Assembly (NCBI GenBank): GCA_046052275.1
Contig: JBJOMQ010000041.1
Location: forward strand, 1 to 14,647
Length of the DNA stretch: 14,647 nt
Reading direction: 5' to 3'
DNA from: UBA668 sp046052275
GTDB lineage: Bacteria > Actinomycetota > Acidimicrobiia > Acidimicrobiales > Ilumatobacteraceae
A model generated the notes under the pieces. That model had not been told where the DNA came from. It ran no database searches and worked only from the letters and a program-made list of their open reading frames with translations. Position 1 is the first letter of the stretch. Each line of letters starts with the position of its first letter. Position numbers and translations under genes: made by a program. Positions 6,611 to 14,452 of this stretch are shown here, piece by piece.

Positions 6611-8485
6611 GTGGCACACGATCATGGTCATGGCGCAGCGCGCGGGGCTCTCGTCCTCGGGGCACTGGGCATCGTCTACGGCGACATCGGCACCAGTCCG
6701 CTGTACGCGCTGAAGGAGACGTTCACCGAGAAGTCGCACGAGCTCACGGTGGATGCCGTCAATGTGTACGGCGTCTGCTCGCTGGCGTTCTGGTCGCTGC
6801 TGGTGATCATCTCGCTGAAGTACGTGGCGTTCGTGATGCGCGCCGACAACAAGGGCGAGGGTGGCATCCTGGCGCTCACCAGCCTGGTGATGAAGCGCCA
6901 CAACCACGTTGCGAAGGCCGGCGTCCTGGTGGGTCTCGGTGTCTTCGGCACGGCGCTGCTCTACGGCGACGGCATCATCACCCCGGCGATCTCCGTGCTC
7001 AGCGCCGTGGAAGGCCTCGAGCGCGTCTCACCGTCGTTCGATGCGTGGGTGGTGCCCATCGCCGTCGTCATCCTCCTCGGCCTCTTCATCGTGCAGAAGC
7101 GCGGCACCGGTGCGGTGGGCAAGGTCTTCGGTCCGATCATGGTCGTCTGGTTCTTCGTCATCGCCGTGCTCGGCATCCGCCAGATCGTCAACGAGCCCGG
7201 AATCTTCCGGTCGATGTGGCCGGGATACGCAGTCGACTTCTTCCGCTACGAGTCGAAGAAGGCGTTCCTCTCGCTGGGATCGATCTTCCTCGTGGTCACC
7301 GGCGGCGAGGCGCTCTACGCCGACATGGGCCACTTCGGGCGCAGGCCGATCATGATCGGCTGGTACTCGCTCGTGCTGCCCGCCCTGCTGCTGAACTACT
7401 GGGGGCAGGGAGCCCTGCTGCTGCAGCGGCCGGAGGAGATCGAGTCGGCGTTCTTCGCGATGGCGCCGCAGGCGCTTGCGCTCCCGCTCACCCTCTTGGC
7501 GACGATGGCCACCATCATCGCCTCACAGGCGTTGATCTCGGGCGTGTTCAGTCTCACGCAACAGGCGGTGCAGCTCGACTATCTGCCGCGCATCCGGATC
7601 CTCCACACCTCACACGAGCATTCGGGTCAGATCTACGTGCCGCTCGTCAACTGGGCGCTCATGGCGGCGTGCATCGGCCTCGTAATCGGCTTCCGGACGT
7701 CGAGCAATCTCGCCGCCGCATATGGCATCGCCGTCACGATGACGATGGCGATCACGACGCTGATCTTCTTCAGGGTGCTCACCGACAAGTGGGCCTGGCC
7801 GCGCTGGCGCGCCTTCCTGCTGTGCGTGCCGCTCATCGTGGTCGAGCTCGGCTTCCTCGGCGCCAATGTGGTCAAGATCCCCCACGGTGGATGGTTCGCA
7901 CTCGGCGTCGGCCTTCTCCTGATGGTGCAGATGGCCACATGGCGCAGGGGCAGGGCGCTCGTGGCGGCCCGCATCCGCAGAGGCGAGCGCGACCTGTCGC
8001 AGGTGCTCGAGGAGCACGCCGACGCCAAGCGGGTCAGCGGCACCGGCGTGTTCCTGTTCAAGGACCTCGAGAAGGCGCCGCCAGCGCTGGTGAACAACCT
8101 CGACCACAACAAGGTGCTGCACCGCACCACCATCATCGTCGCCGTCGAGACGGCAGATGAGCCGAGGGTCGATCCGTCGATGCGGGCCGATGTGAACCGA
8201 GCCGAGCCCGGCGTCTTCCAGGTGGTGCTGAGGTATGGGTTCATGGAGGAACCCGACGTCCCCGCCGCGCTCGCCGCCCTCGAGGTGCGCGGCCTCGACT
8301 TCGACCCGGACGATGTCACCTACTTCATCGGTCGCGAGTCGATCGTTGCCGGAAAGGCACCCGGCATGAATCCGCTGCAGGAGCACCTGTTCGTGTGGCT
8401 CAACAGGGGCGCCGACAGCGCAGTGCGCTTCTTCAACCTCCCTGATGACAAGGTGTTCGAGGTGGGGTCGCGCGTCGAGATCTGA
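6611..8485 (+). CDS. kup: KUP/HAK/KT-type potassium uptake transporter
   Basis: Low-affinity K+ uptake protein of the cytoplasmic membrane, usually proton-coupled in this family. At 624 residues it matches E. coli Kup (622). The first helix carries the family signature GALGIVYGDIGTSPLYALKE; further hallmarks are NKGEGGILAL, GDGIITPAISVLSAVEG, VTGGEALYADMGHFG, and NYWGQGALLL. About 12 hydrophobic segments are followed by a hydrophilic cytoplasmic C-terminal part (from about residue 450) ending FEVGSRVEI. The start is GTG 6611, giving a short His-rich N-terminus before the first helix. There is no SD, but a TAGCGT box sits 7 nt upstream, which points to a leaderless mRNA. The last 36 bp of the gene region, including the stop, are duplicated 72 bp downstream. 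Confidence 0.96.
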   Translation: MAHDHGHGAARGALVLGALGIVYGDIGTSPLYALKETFTEKSHELTVDAVNVYGVCSLAFWSLLVIISLKYVAFVMRADNKGEGGILALTSLVMKRHNHVAKAGVLVGLGVFGTALLYGDGIITPAISVLSAVEGLERVSPSFDAWVVPIAVVILLGLFIVQKRGTGAVGKVFGPIMVVWFFVIAVLGIRQIVNEPGIFRSMWPGYAVDFFRYESKKAFLSLGSIFLVVTGGEALYADMGHFGRRPIMIGWYSLVLPALLLNYWGQGALLLQRPEEIESAFFAMAPQALALPLTLLATMATIIASQALISGVFSLTQQAVQLDYLPRIRILHTSHEHSGQIYVPLVNWALMAACIGLVIGFRTSSNLAAAYGIAVTMTMAITTLIFFRVLTDKWAWPRWRAFLLCVPLIVVELGFLGANVVKIPHGGWFALGVGLLLMVQMATWRRGRALVAARIRRGERDLSQVLEEHADAKRVSGTGVFLFKDLEKAPPALVNNLDHNKVLHRTTIIVAVETADEPRVDPSMRADVNRAEPGVFQVVLRYGFMEEPDVPAALAALEVRGLDFDPDDVTYFIGRESIVAGKAPGMNPLQEHLFVWLNRGADSAVRFFNLPDDKVFEVGSRVEI

Positions 8486-8487
8486 GG
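8452..8487 (+). repeat. 36-bp direct repeat, copy 1 (kup 3' end)
   Basis: This copy begins ggtgttcgaggtgggg and ends gtcgagatctgagg. It covers the last 10 kup codons, the stop codon and two further bases. An identical copy lies at 8524-8559, exactly 72 bp downstream. Confidence 0.95.
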
Positions 8488-8511
8488 GTTCGGCGGTGTG
8501 GAGCCGAGAAC
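8488..8511 (+). terminator. Weak imperfect hairpin after kup
   Basis: GTTCGGC (8488-8494) can pair with GCCGAGAAC (8503-8511) through 4 bp, a 2-nt bulge and 3 bp. No T-tract follows. It is a possible kup terminator but thermodynamically modest. Confidence 0.2.
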
Positions 8512-8523
8512 GCCCGTTGTGAT

Positions 8524-8559
8524 GGTGTTCGAGGTGGGGTCGCGCGTCGAGATCTGAGG
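8524..8559 (+). repeat. 36-bp direct repeat, copy 2 (intergenic)
   Basis: This is an exact copy of 8452-8487, including the kup stop codon, separated from copy 1 by a 36-bp spacer with no clear similarity to the repeat. It lies just upstream of the acs promoter candidate and has no coding role that I can see. Confidence 0.95.
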
Positions 8560-8573
8560 TCGGGGGCTCGCGC

Positions 8574-8579
8574 TAACCT
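8574..8579 (+). promoter_or_regulatory. Candidate acs -10 element in a hairpin loop
   Basis: TAACCT fits TANNNT and lies 20 nt before the acs ATG. It sits in the loop of a perfect 7-bp inverted repeat, GCTCGCG (8566-8572) / CGCGAGC (8581-8587). The same TAACCTC string precedes tRNA-Tyr. No convincing -35 is seen. Confidence 0.35.
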
Positions 8580-8599
8580 CCGCGAGCGGGGGTAACGAG

Positions 8600-10549
<1,950 letters not shown>

Positions 10550-10601
10550 GCGCGGCCGCGACAATGCTCAAGACCGTGTTCAGAATGCCGATACCCCACC
10601 C

Positions 10602-12821
10602 GTGACCAGCGACAACGTGAGCACCCCGCCGTCGGGCGACGCACCGCAGCGTCGTCCCGACCCCGTGGGCGACCTCGACGCGGCGCGTCGCCTGCTCGAG
10701 ACGCCGCTGCTGGAGGGTGCCGACTCCCTGCCACTGGCTGCAGTTCCTGAGGTGAAGCCGCTGGTGTGGGAGCACGTCGTGCGCCCGCTCGATGGCACCC
10801 CGGCCGGCGGACTGCCCCGAATCCCGCCCCCGTCGCCAGTCTCCGAGCCAACCCCGACCGTGACGGATGCGACGCCACCGGCCGTCGAGGTGCCCGCGCC
10901 ACCCATCGATCCGGGGCTGCCCCGTGTGGCCCCGGCCATCGACTTCGCCGCACTGCGACTCGGCGTGGCCGACGCAGTCGCCGGCGCTGGCGTGCGCGAC
11001 GGCATCAGCCTCGATGCGGTCGTCGACGAGCGATCAAAGGAGCATGTGACCGCCGAGATCGACCGACTGGCATTCGTTCCCGAATCGCCCGTCGACGGTC
11101 CGGCCGACGCGCCGTCGCGCGACGCTGCAGAGGGTGCCGCCGACGGCACTCCGTCCGCCGATCCCTCCGGCGACATCCTCATCGTCGAGGCGACGCCCAC
11201 CGCGCCGCTGGCAGCCACGGGGCCGTCACTGGCGGGAGTCGGTCCGTCGCTGCCGCCCGCTGCGCCGACGCCCGTTCGGCCCGCCGACCAGCCGGCGCCA
11301 GAGCCGTCCGCCGATGCGCAGCGCACCGCAGCGCCGCGCCGCACGTACGTCGATCTTGCAGCTGGCGCACGCCCCGCCGTGCGGCCGCGTCGCAAGCGTC
11401 GCATCCTCTCGCGGCTCGTCACCATGCTGGTGCTGCTCGGCCTCGTCGGTGTCGGTCTCACGGCTGCTCGGCAGTACCTCATCGAGCCGCAGTGGGCCGA
11501 CGACATCGCCCCGCTCGCCGACGAGATCGCGGCCGTCAGGGGACTCGAGTTCACGGCGGCGGTGCCCGTGGTCGAGCAGACCCCGACGGTGTACTCGATG
11601 CTGCTCGCCGAGTCGGTGCTCGATCTCTCAGAGGTCGCCATCGACGACACTGCCGGCGAGTGGCGCGCTCTCGGCCTGCTGAACGGCGTGTTCGACGCCG
11701 CAGTCATCGGACGGACGGCGCTGCCCGACCAGCCGGCGTTCTACGACCCGGCCACCACGACAGTGAACGTGGTCAACGGGCTGGGACCCGAGCTGCGCAC
11801 CTTTGCACTGCAGCGAGCACTCACCATGGCGCTGCTCGACCAGCACTATGCATGGTCGGCGCTCATCGCCGGAGAACCGCTGTCGGTGGCCACGGGAACC
11901 CGGATGATCGTCGAGGCCGATGCGCTGGCGACCGCCCAGTCGCTGGTGACTGAGGCCGAGCGCGCCGAGATCGCCACGCAGGTCACCGAGCAGGTGGACC
12001 GACTCGAGGTGCCGCCGTCGCCGTCGCCGTACGCCACGGCGCTGCTGAGCCGTCTCGGGGTCGCGATGTGGCCGTGGTTCCGCGAACTTCCCGACAGCGA
12101 CCGCATCGCGCTCCTCACCGCAGTGCACTTCTCGGATGCACAGGTACTCGACCTGCGACGCTTTGCGGCGGCCGCCCCGGCGGCGGGAAGTGCACCGTCG
12201 ACGACGATTGCCGGCCGGCCGGTGGCGTTCCCGGACGAGGCTCCCACCGGGTCGCGGGGCATGCTGTTCTGGTACCACGTGCTGGCGTCGCGGGTCGACT
12301 CCGATCTTGCGTGGCGTGCCGCATTGTCGTGGCAGGACGACGCGGTCGAGGTCGATCGCACGGCGGGCAAGCTGTGCGTCTCGGCGCTCTTCGAGACCGA
12401 CGTGGCAGGCAGTCTCTCTGCCCGGCCCGCCTTCGAGCAGTGGGCTGCGACCTCGCCGTCACCCGTCACGCTGGTCGTCACCGATCGTGCTGTCGATCCG
12501 GCCACTGGTGCCCCCACCGGGCTGCAGATCTCGGTGCAGGTGTGCGACGCAGGTCCCAGCAGTCCGTCGAGCGACGGCCGGTCGAGACTGCTACTTGGCG
12601 GTGCGCCGCTGCGGGCCGAGCAGTTCGTGCGCCTGCTCGAGGCGAACGAGGGCCTTGTGCGGGCCGATGCGGCGTGCCTCGTGTACGGCCCCGACCCGGT
12701 CGCAGTGAGCGACGAGCGCGGTGTGCTCGACGGCCTGAATGGCTGGGCACCTCCGGAGGCGCATCCGGTGATCGACCCGACGGTGCCGTGCGGCGCCGCA
12801 GCGCCGGCGCCCGCTCCCTGA
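10602..12821 (+). CDS. Single-pass membrane protein with inactivated metallopeptidase-like outer domain
   Basis: Not recognised as a named gene. With a GTG start at 10602 it has 739 residues. Residues 1-262 are low-complexity, rich in Pro, Ala, Asp and Thr, probably disordered and cytoplasmic. Basic RRKRR (263-267) precedes one TM helix (about 268-288); the rest would be outside the cell. The outer part (about 300-440) follows the pattern of putative zinc metallopeptidases of the DUF6782 type: a RGLEF segment, an ALGLL segment, FYDPATTTVNVVNG, then ALTMALLDQHYAW where relatives have HELTHALQDQHF, then a VEADALA block. Both zinc His and the catalytic Glu are replaced (Arg405, Ala406, Met409), so it should not be a zinc protease. 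The C-terminal region has four Cys, perhaps two disulfides. There is no clear SD. GTG 10617 is an alternative start; the frame is also open upstream into acs, but that part is acs antiphase. Confidence 0.72.
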   Translation: MTSDNVSTPPSGDAPQRRPDPVGDLDAARRLLETPLLEGADSLPLAAVPEVKPLVWEHVVRPLDGTPAGGLPRIPPPSPVSEPTPTVTDATPPAVEVPAPPIDPGLPRVAPAIDFAALRLGVADAVAGAGVRDGISLDAVVDERSKEHVTAEIDRLAFVPESPVDGPADAPSRDAAEGAADGTPSADPSGDILIVEATPTAPLAATGPSLAGVGPSLPPAAPTPVRPADQPAPEPSADAQRTAAPRRTYVDLAAGARPAVRPRRKRRILSRLVTMLVLLGLVGVGLTAARQYLIEPQWADDIAPLADEIAAVRGLEFTAAVPVVEQTPTVYSMLLAESVLDLSEVAIDDTAGEWRALGLLNGVFDAAVIGRTALPDQPAFYDPATTTVNVVNGLGPELRTFALQRALTMALLDQHYAWSALIAGEPLSVATGTRMIVEADALATAQSLVTEAERAEIATQVTEQVDRLEVPPSPSPYATALLSRLGVAMWPWFRELPDSDRIALLTAVHFSDAQVLDLRRFAAAAPAAGSAPSTTIAGRPVAFPDEAPTGSRGMLFWYHVLASRVDSDLAWRAALSWQDDAVEVDRTAGKLCVSALFETDVAGSLSARPAFEQWAATSPSPVTLVVTDRAVDPATGAPTGLQISVQVCDAGPSSPSSDGRSRLLLGGAPLRAEQFVRLLEANEGLVRADAACLVYGPDPVAVSDERGVLDGLNGWAPPEAHPVIDPTVPCGAAAPAPAP

Positions 12822-12826
12822 CCTGT

Positions 12827-12843
12827 CGGGCGGTTCCTGCCCG
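12827..12843. terminator. Small convergent hairpin between the membrane-protein gene and yajQ
   Basis: CGGGCGG (12827-12833) pairs with CTGCCCG (12837-12843) through 7 bp including one G-U pair, with a 3-nt loop. It fills most of the 25-bp gap between two convergent genes and could act in both directions. No T-tract is present. Confidence 0.35.
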
Positions 12844-12846
12844 TGC

Positions 12847-13335
12847 TCAGTCGCGGAAGTTGTTGAACTGCAGCGGGATGCCGAGATCGGCGTCCTTCAG
12901 CAGGGCGATGACGGCCTGCAGGTCGTCGCGCTTCTTGCCCGTGACACGGACGGTGTCGCCCTGCGTCTGACTGCTGACGCCCTTCGGGCCGCTGTCCTTG
13001 ATGAGCCGGTTGATCTCGCGGGCCTTGTCGCTGCTGATGCCGACCTTGATGGTGACGGTCTGGCGCACGGTGTTCTGCGTCGCCTCCTCGACGGTGCCGT
13101 AGTCGAGGCCGCGCAGCGACACGCCACGCTTGACGAGACGCTCTTCGAGCACGAGACGGAGGGCCTTCAGGCGGTCGTCGCTGACGGTTCGCAGCGTGAG
13201 CACGAGGTCCTTCTGCTCGATTGACGAGTCGGTGTTCTTGAAGTCGAACCGCGTGCCGATCTCGCGCTGCGCCTGGTCGACGGCGTTGCGCACCTCCTGG
13301 CGGTCGACCTCTGAGACGACGTCGAAACTGGGCAT
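12847..13335 (-). CDS. yajQ: YajQ-family nucleotide-binding protein
   Basis: Small cytoplasmic protein of 162 residues, the usual YajQ length, made of two ferredoxin-like folds. Family members bind nucleic acid or nucleotides, and a relative in Xanthomonas binds cyclic di-GMP; the role in actinobacteria is not established. Typical motifs: MPSFDVVSEVDRQEVRNAVD at the N-terminus, FDFKNTDSSIE, RGVSLRGLDYG, REINRLIKDSG, VRVTGKKRDDLQAVIALLK and the C-terminal PLQFNNFRD. The ATG at 13335 has no SD, but TACGCT (13342-13347 on the minus strand) ends 6 nt before it, which suggests a leaderless mRNA. The gene is divergent from tRNA-Tyr with 41 bp between, so their promoters are interleaved. The stop faces the preceding gene across 25 bp. 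Confidence 0.95.
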   Translation of the reverse strand: MPSFDVVSEVDRQEVRNAVDQAQREIGTRFDFKNTDSSIEQKDLVLTLRTVSDDRLKALRLVLEERLVKRGVSLRGLDYGTVEEATQNTVRQTVTIKVGISSDKAREINRLIKDSGPKGVSSQTQGDTVRVTGKKRDDLQAVIALLKDADLGIPLQFNNFRD

Positions 13336-13341
13336 GCCGCA

Positions 13342-13347
13342 AGCGTA
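13342..13347 (-). promoter_or_regulatory. Candidate -10 element for leaderless yajQ
   Basis: Read on the minus strand this is TACGCT, fitting TANNNT, with only 6 nt before the yajQ ATG. It lies 10 bp from the opposite-strand -10 candidate of tRNA-Tyr, so the two promoters must compete for or share polymerase-binding space. Confidence 0.45.
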
Positions 13348-13357
13348 ACGAAACGGG

Positions 13358-13363
13358 TAACCT
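13358..13363 (+). promoter_or_regulatory. Candidate -10 element for tRNA-Tyr
   Basis: TAACCT (TANNNT) lies 13 nt before the first base of tRNA-Tyr and would give a 5' leader of about 7 nt. The surrounding gtaacctc resembles ctaacctc in front of acs. The -35 position falls over the yajQ start and is not consensus-like. Confidence 0.45.
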
Positions 13364-13376
13364 CACCGGCGCCGAT

Positions 13377-13459
13377 GGGTCGGTGCCCGAGTGGCCAAAG
13401 GGAGTTGACTGTAAATCAACCGGCGTCGTCCTTCGGAGGTTCGAATCCTTCCCGGCCCA
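13377..13459 (+). tRNA. tRNA-Tyr (GTA anticodon)
   Basis: Class II tRNA of 83 nt, CCA not encoded. The acceptor GGGTCGG pairs with CCGGCCC (one G-U), with discriminator A at 13459. The anticodon stem GTTGA / TCAAC encloses CTGTAAA, giving anticodon GTA (codons TAC/TAT). A long variable arm and the T arm GGAGG-TTCGAAT-CCTTC complete the fold. It is flanked by yajQ (divergent) and a strong hairpin 10 bp after its 3' end. Confidence 0.97.
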
Positions 13460-13469
13460 CATCGCCGAC

Positions 13470-13495
13470 ATCGCCAGGCCGTCCGGCCTGGCGAT
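13470..13495. terminator. Strong 11-bp hairpin after tRNA-Tyr
   Basis: A perfect 11-bp stem, ATCGCCAGGCC / GGCCTGGCGAT, with a 4-nt GTCC loop starts 10 bp after tRNA-Tyr. There is no T-tract, as often seen in actinobacteria. It is symmetric, so it could also stop transcripts from the convergent acetyltransferase gene. Confidence 0.65.
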
Positions 13496-13516
13496 CGTCG
13501 CGTCAGGGGCTGTGCG

Positions 13517-13580
13517 GTTCAGGGGCCAGGCAGTTCAGGGGCTAGGCAGTTCAGGGGCCAGGTAGTTCAGGGGCTAGGCA
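13517..13580. repeat. 16-bp tandem repeat array, four units
   Basis: Four consecutive 16-bp units start at 13517, 13533, 13549 and 13565. All share gttcagggg; the variable positions alternate cca/cta/cca/cta, and unit 3 ends in ta instead of ca. A degenerate piece, gtcaggggctg, precedes at 13502. The array overlaps the last bases and the stop codon (13574-13576) of the minus-strand acetyltransferase gene: its TAG stop comes from the cta of unit 4. Because 16 is not a multiple of 3, changes in copy number would not keep a frame. Confidence 0.93.
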
Positions 13581-14107
13581 GGTCGGCCCGACTGGCTGCC
13601 GAGAAGGCACTGCATGATCGCCACGTCGTGCCAGCGGCTGAACTTCCTGCCGACCTCGCGCTCGATGCCGACGAGCTCGAAGCCCAGCGCCCGGTGGAGG
13701 GCGATCGACGCCTCGCCGGCCGCATTGATGCGGGCGAAGACGGCGTGGAACCCCGAGGTCTCAGCGATCGAGAGCAGCTCACCGAGCAGCAGCCGCCCGA
13801 TGCCCTCGCCGTGGCGGTCTCGGCGGACGTAGACCGAGTCCTCGACGCTGGTGCGGTAGGCGGCCCGCTCGCGATAGGGCGACAGGGAGGCGAAACCCAC
13901 GATGTCCCCGCCTGCGGGTGCCGCCGGATCGATGGCCACGATGGCCGAGAAGGCGCCGCTGCGGGCTGCCAGCCAGTCCTGCTGGTCCTCGAGGGTGCGC
14001 GGCACGAGGTCGAAGGTGGCCACGGTCTGGAGGACCTCGTGGTTGTAGATGGCGCGGATCTGCTCGGCGTCGGCCGCCGTCGCCAGGCGCAGTGACAGGC
14101 TCTCCAC
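13574..14107 (-). CDS. GNAT acetyltransferase, phosphinothricin/methionine-sulfoximine type (PAT/MnaT-like)
   Basis: Transfers an acetyl group from acetyl-CoA to an amino-acid-like amine; relatives acetylate phosphinothricin, methionine sulfoximine or L-amino acids such as Met. Substrate here is unproven. The 177-residue length fits. Family features: RLATAADAEQIRAIYNHEV and TVATFDLVPRT at the N-terminus, VYVRRDRHGEGIGRLLLGEL (acetyl-CoA pyrophosphate loop R/Q-x-x-G-x-G/A type), NAAGEASIALHRALGFELVG, and EVGRKFSRWHDVAIMQ near the end. I chose GTG 14107, giving the usual VESLSLRL beginning; an ATG at 14167 would add 20 residues without family resemblance. There is no SD, but TACCCT ends 7 nt before the GTG, a leaderless-type start. 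The gene's 3' end runs into the 16-bp repeat array, so the last residues (GSQSGRPA) may be recent. Confidence 0.9.
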   Translation of the reverse strand: MESLSLRLATAADAEQIRAIYNHEVLQTVATFDLVPRTLEDQQDWLAARSGAFSAIVAIDPAAPAGGDIVGFASLSPYRERAAYRTSVEDSVYVRRDRHGEGIGRLLLGELLSIAETSGFHAVFARINAAGEASIALHRALGFELVGIEREVGRKFSRWHDVAIMQCLLGSQSGRPA

Positions 14108-14114
14108 GGACGGG

Positions 14115-14120
14115 AGGGTA
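14115..14120 (-). promoter_or_regulatory. Candidate -10 element for the leaderless acetyltransferase gene
   Basis: On the minus strand this reads TACCCT (TANNNT), followed by 7 nt and then the GTG start. The arrangement is the same as at kup and yajQ. No SD lies between box and start. Confidence 0.42.
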
Positions 14121-14174
14121 GTGGGATGGCCCGATTTCGGGATTCGGCCGTAGCAGGCCGGCCACACCGACCGC

Positions 14175-14180
14175 TAGGCT
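14175..14180 (+). promoter_or_regulatory. Candidate -10 element of the tRNA-Thr/tRNA-Met/tuf unit
   Basis: TAGGCT fits the actinobacterial TANNNT -10 and lies 37 nt before tRNA-Thr, in the short region divergent from the acetyltransferase gene. No good -35 hexamer is visible. It is the best promoter candidate for the tRNA-tuf transcript. Confidence 0.4.
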
Positions 14181-14217
14181 CGCCGTTCGGCTTGCGGGCT
14201 CGCTCGCGCGCCCCAAA

Positions 14218-14290
14218 GCCCTCTTAGCTCAGTCGGCAGAGCAACGCCATGGTAAGGCGTAGGTCGTCGGTTCGATTCCGACAGAGGGCT
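14218..14290 (+). tRNA. tRNA-Thr (GGT anticodon)
   Basis: A 73-nt tRNA without encoded CCA. The acceptor GCCCTCT pairs fully with AGAGGGC, with discriminator T. The anticodon stem ACGCC / GGCGT encloses ATGGTAA, giving anticodon GGT (codons ACC/ACT). The T arm is GTCGG-TTCGATT-CCGAC. A 39-bp spacer with no terminator hairpin leads to tRNA-Met. Confidence 0.97.
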
Positions 14291-14329
14291 CGACCACACG
14301 GTCGGGTCCACCGGCCGCGGCAAAGCCCT

Positions 14330-14403
14330 GGCGGCGTAGCTCAGTTGGTCAGAGCATCCGGCTCATAATCGGAAGGTCATCGGTTCGATCCCGATCGCCG
14401 CTA
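14330..14403 (+). tRNA. tRNA-Met (CAT anticodon), elongator type
   Basis: A 74-nt tRNA, CCA not encoded. The acceptor GGCGGCG pairs with CGCCGCT through six Watson-Crick pairs plus a terminal G-U, with discriminator A. The anticodon stem TCCGG / TCGGA encloses CTCATAA, giving CAT. The D arm GCTC...GAGC and T arm ATCGG-TTCGATC-CCGAT are regular. It lacks the three G-C pairs in the anticodon stem and the unpaired 1-72 ends of initiator tRNA, so elongator Met is preferred; a lysidine-modified Ile (CAT) tRNA is less likely but not excluded. It is followed 49 bp later by tuf. Confidence 0.93.
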
Positions 14404-14452
14404 CAAGTCCACAACACAACAACCACAGGCACCACACAGGAGACGGTCTCCC
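14404..14452 (+). promoter_or_regulatory. tuf leader: CA-rich stretch plus SD inside a hairpin
   Basis: The 49 nt between tRNA-Met and tuf begin with a run made almost wholly of A and C (about 14404-14437). Then comes the SD aggaga (14438-14443), 9 nt before the ATG. GGAGA (14439-14443) can pair with TCTCC (14447-14451) around a 3-nt loop, so the SD would be masked by a 5-bp stem ending one base before the start codon. The CA-rich part is unstructured. Confidence 0.6.

Noticed and set aside
13502..13580. CRISPR array
   Set aside because: The 16-bp units are directly adjacent with no spacers and no cas genes are present.
13377..13600. Integrated element at the tRNA-Tyr 3' end
   Set aside because: No duplicated tRNA end, integrase or foreign-looking genes; only a hairpin and short tandem repeats follow.
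14108..14167. ATG 14167 as start of the acetyltransferase
   Set aside because: The added 20 residues do not look like the family, and a TANNNT box lies inside this stretch 7 nt before GTG 14107.
14330..14403. G-U at the first acceptor pair of tRNA-Met as a sign of a decayed or initiator tRNA
   Set aside because: All other stems are intact, and a terminal G-U is compatible with a working elongator tRNA; initiator hallmarks are missing.
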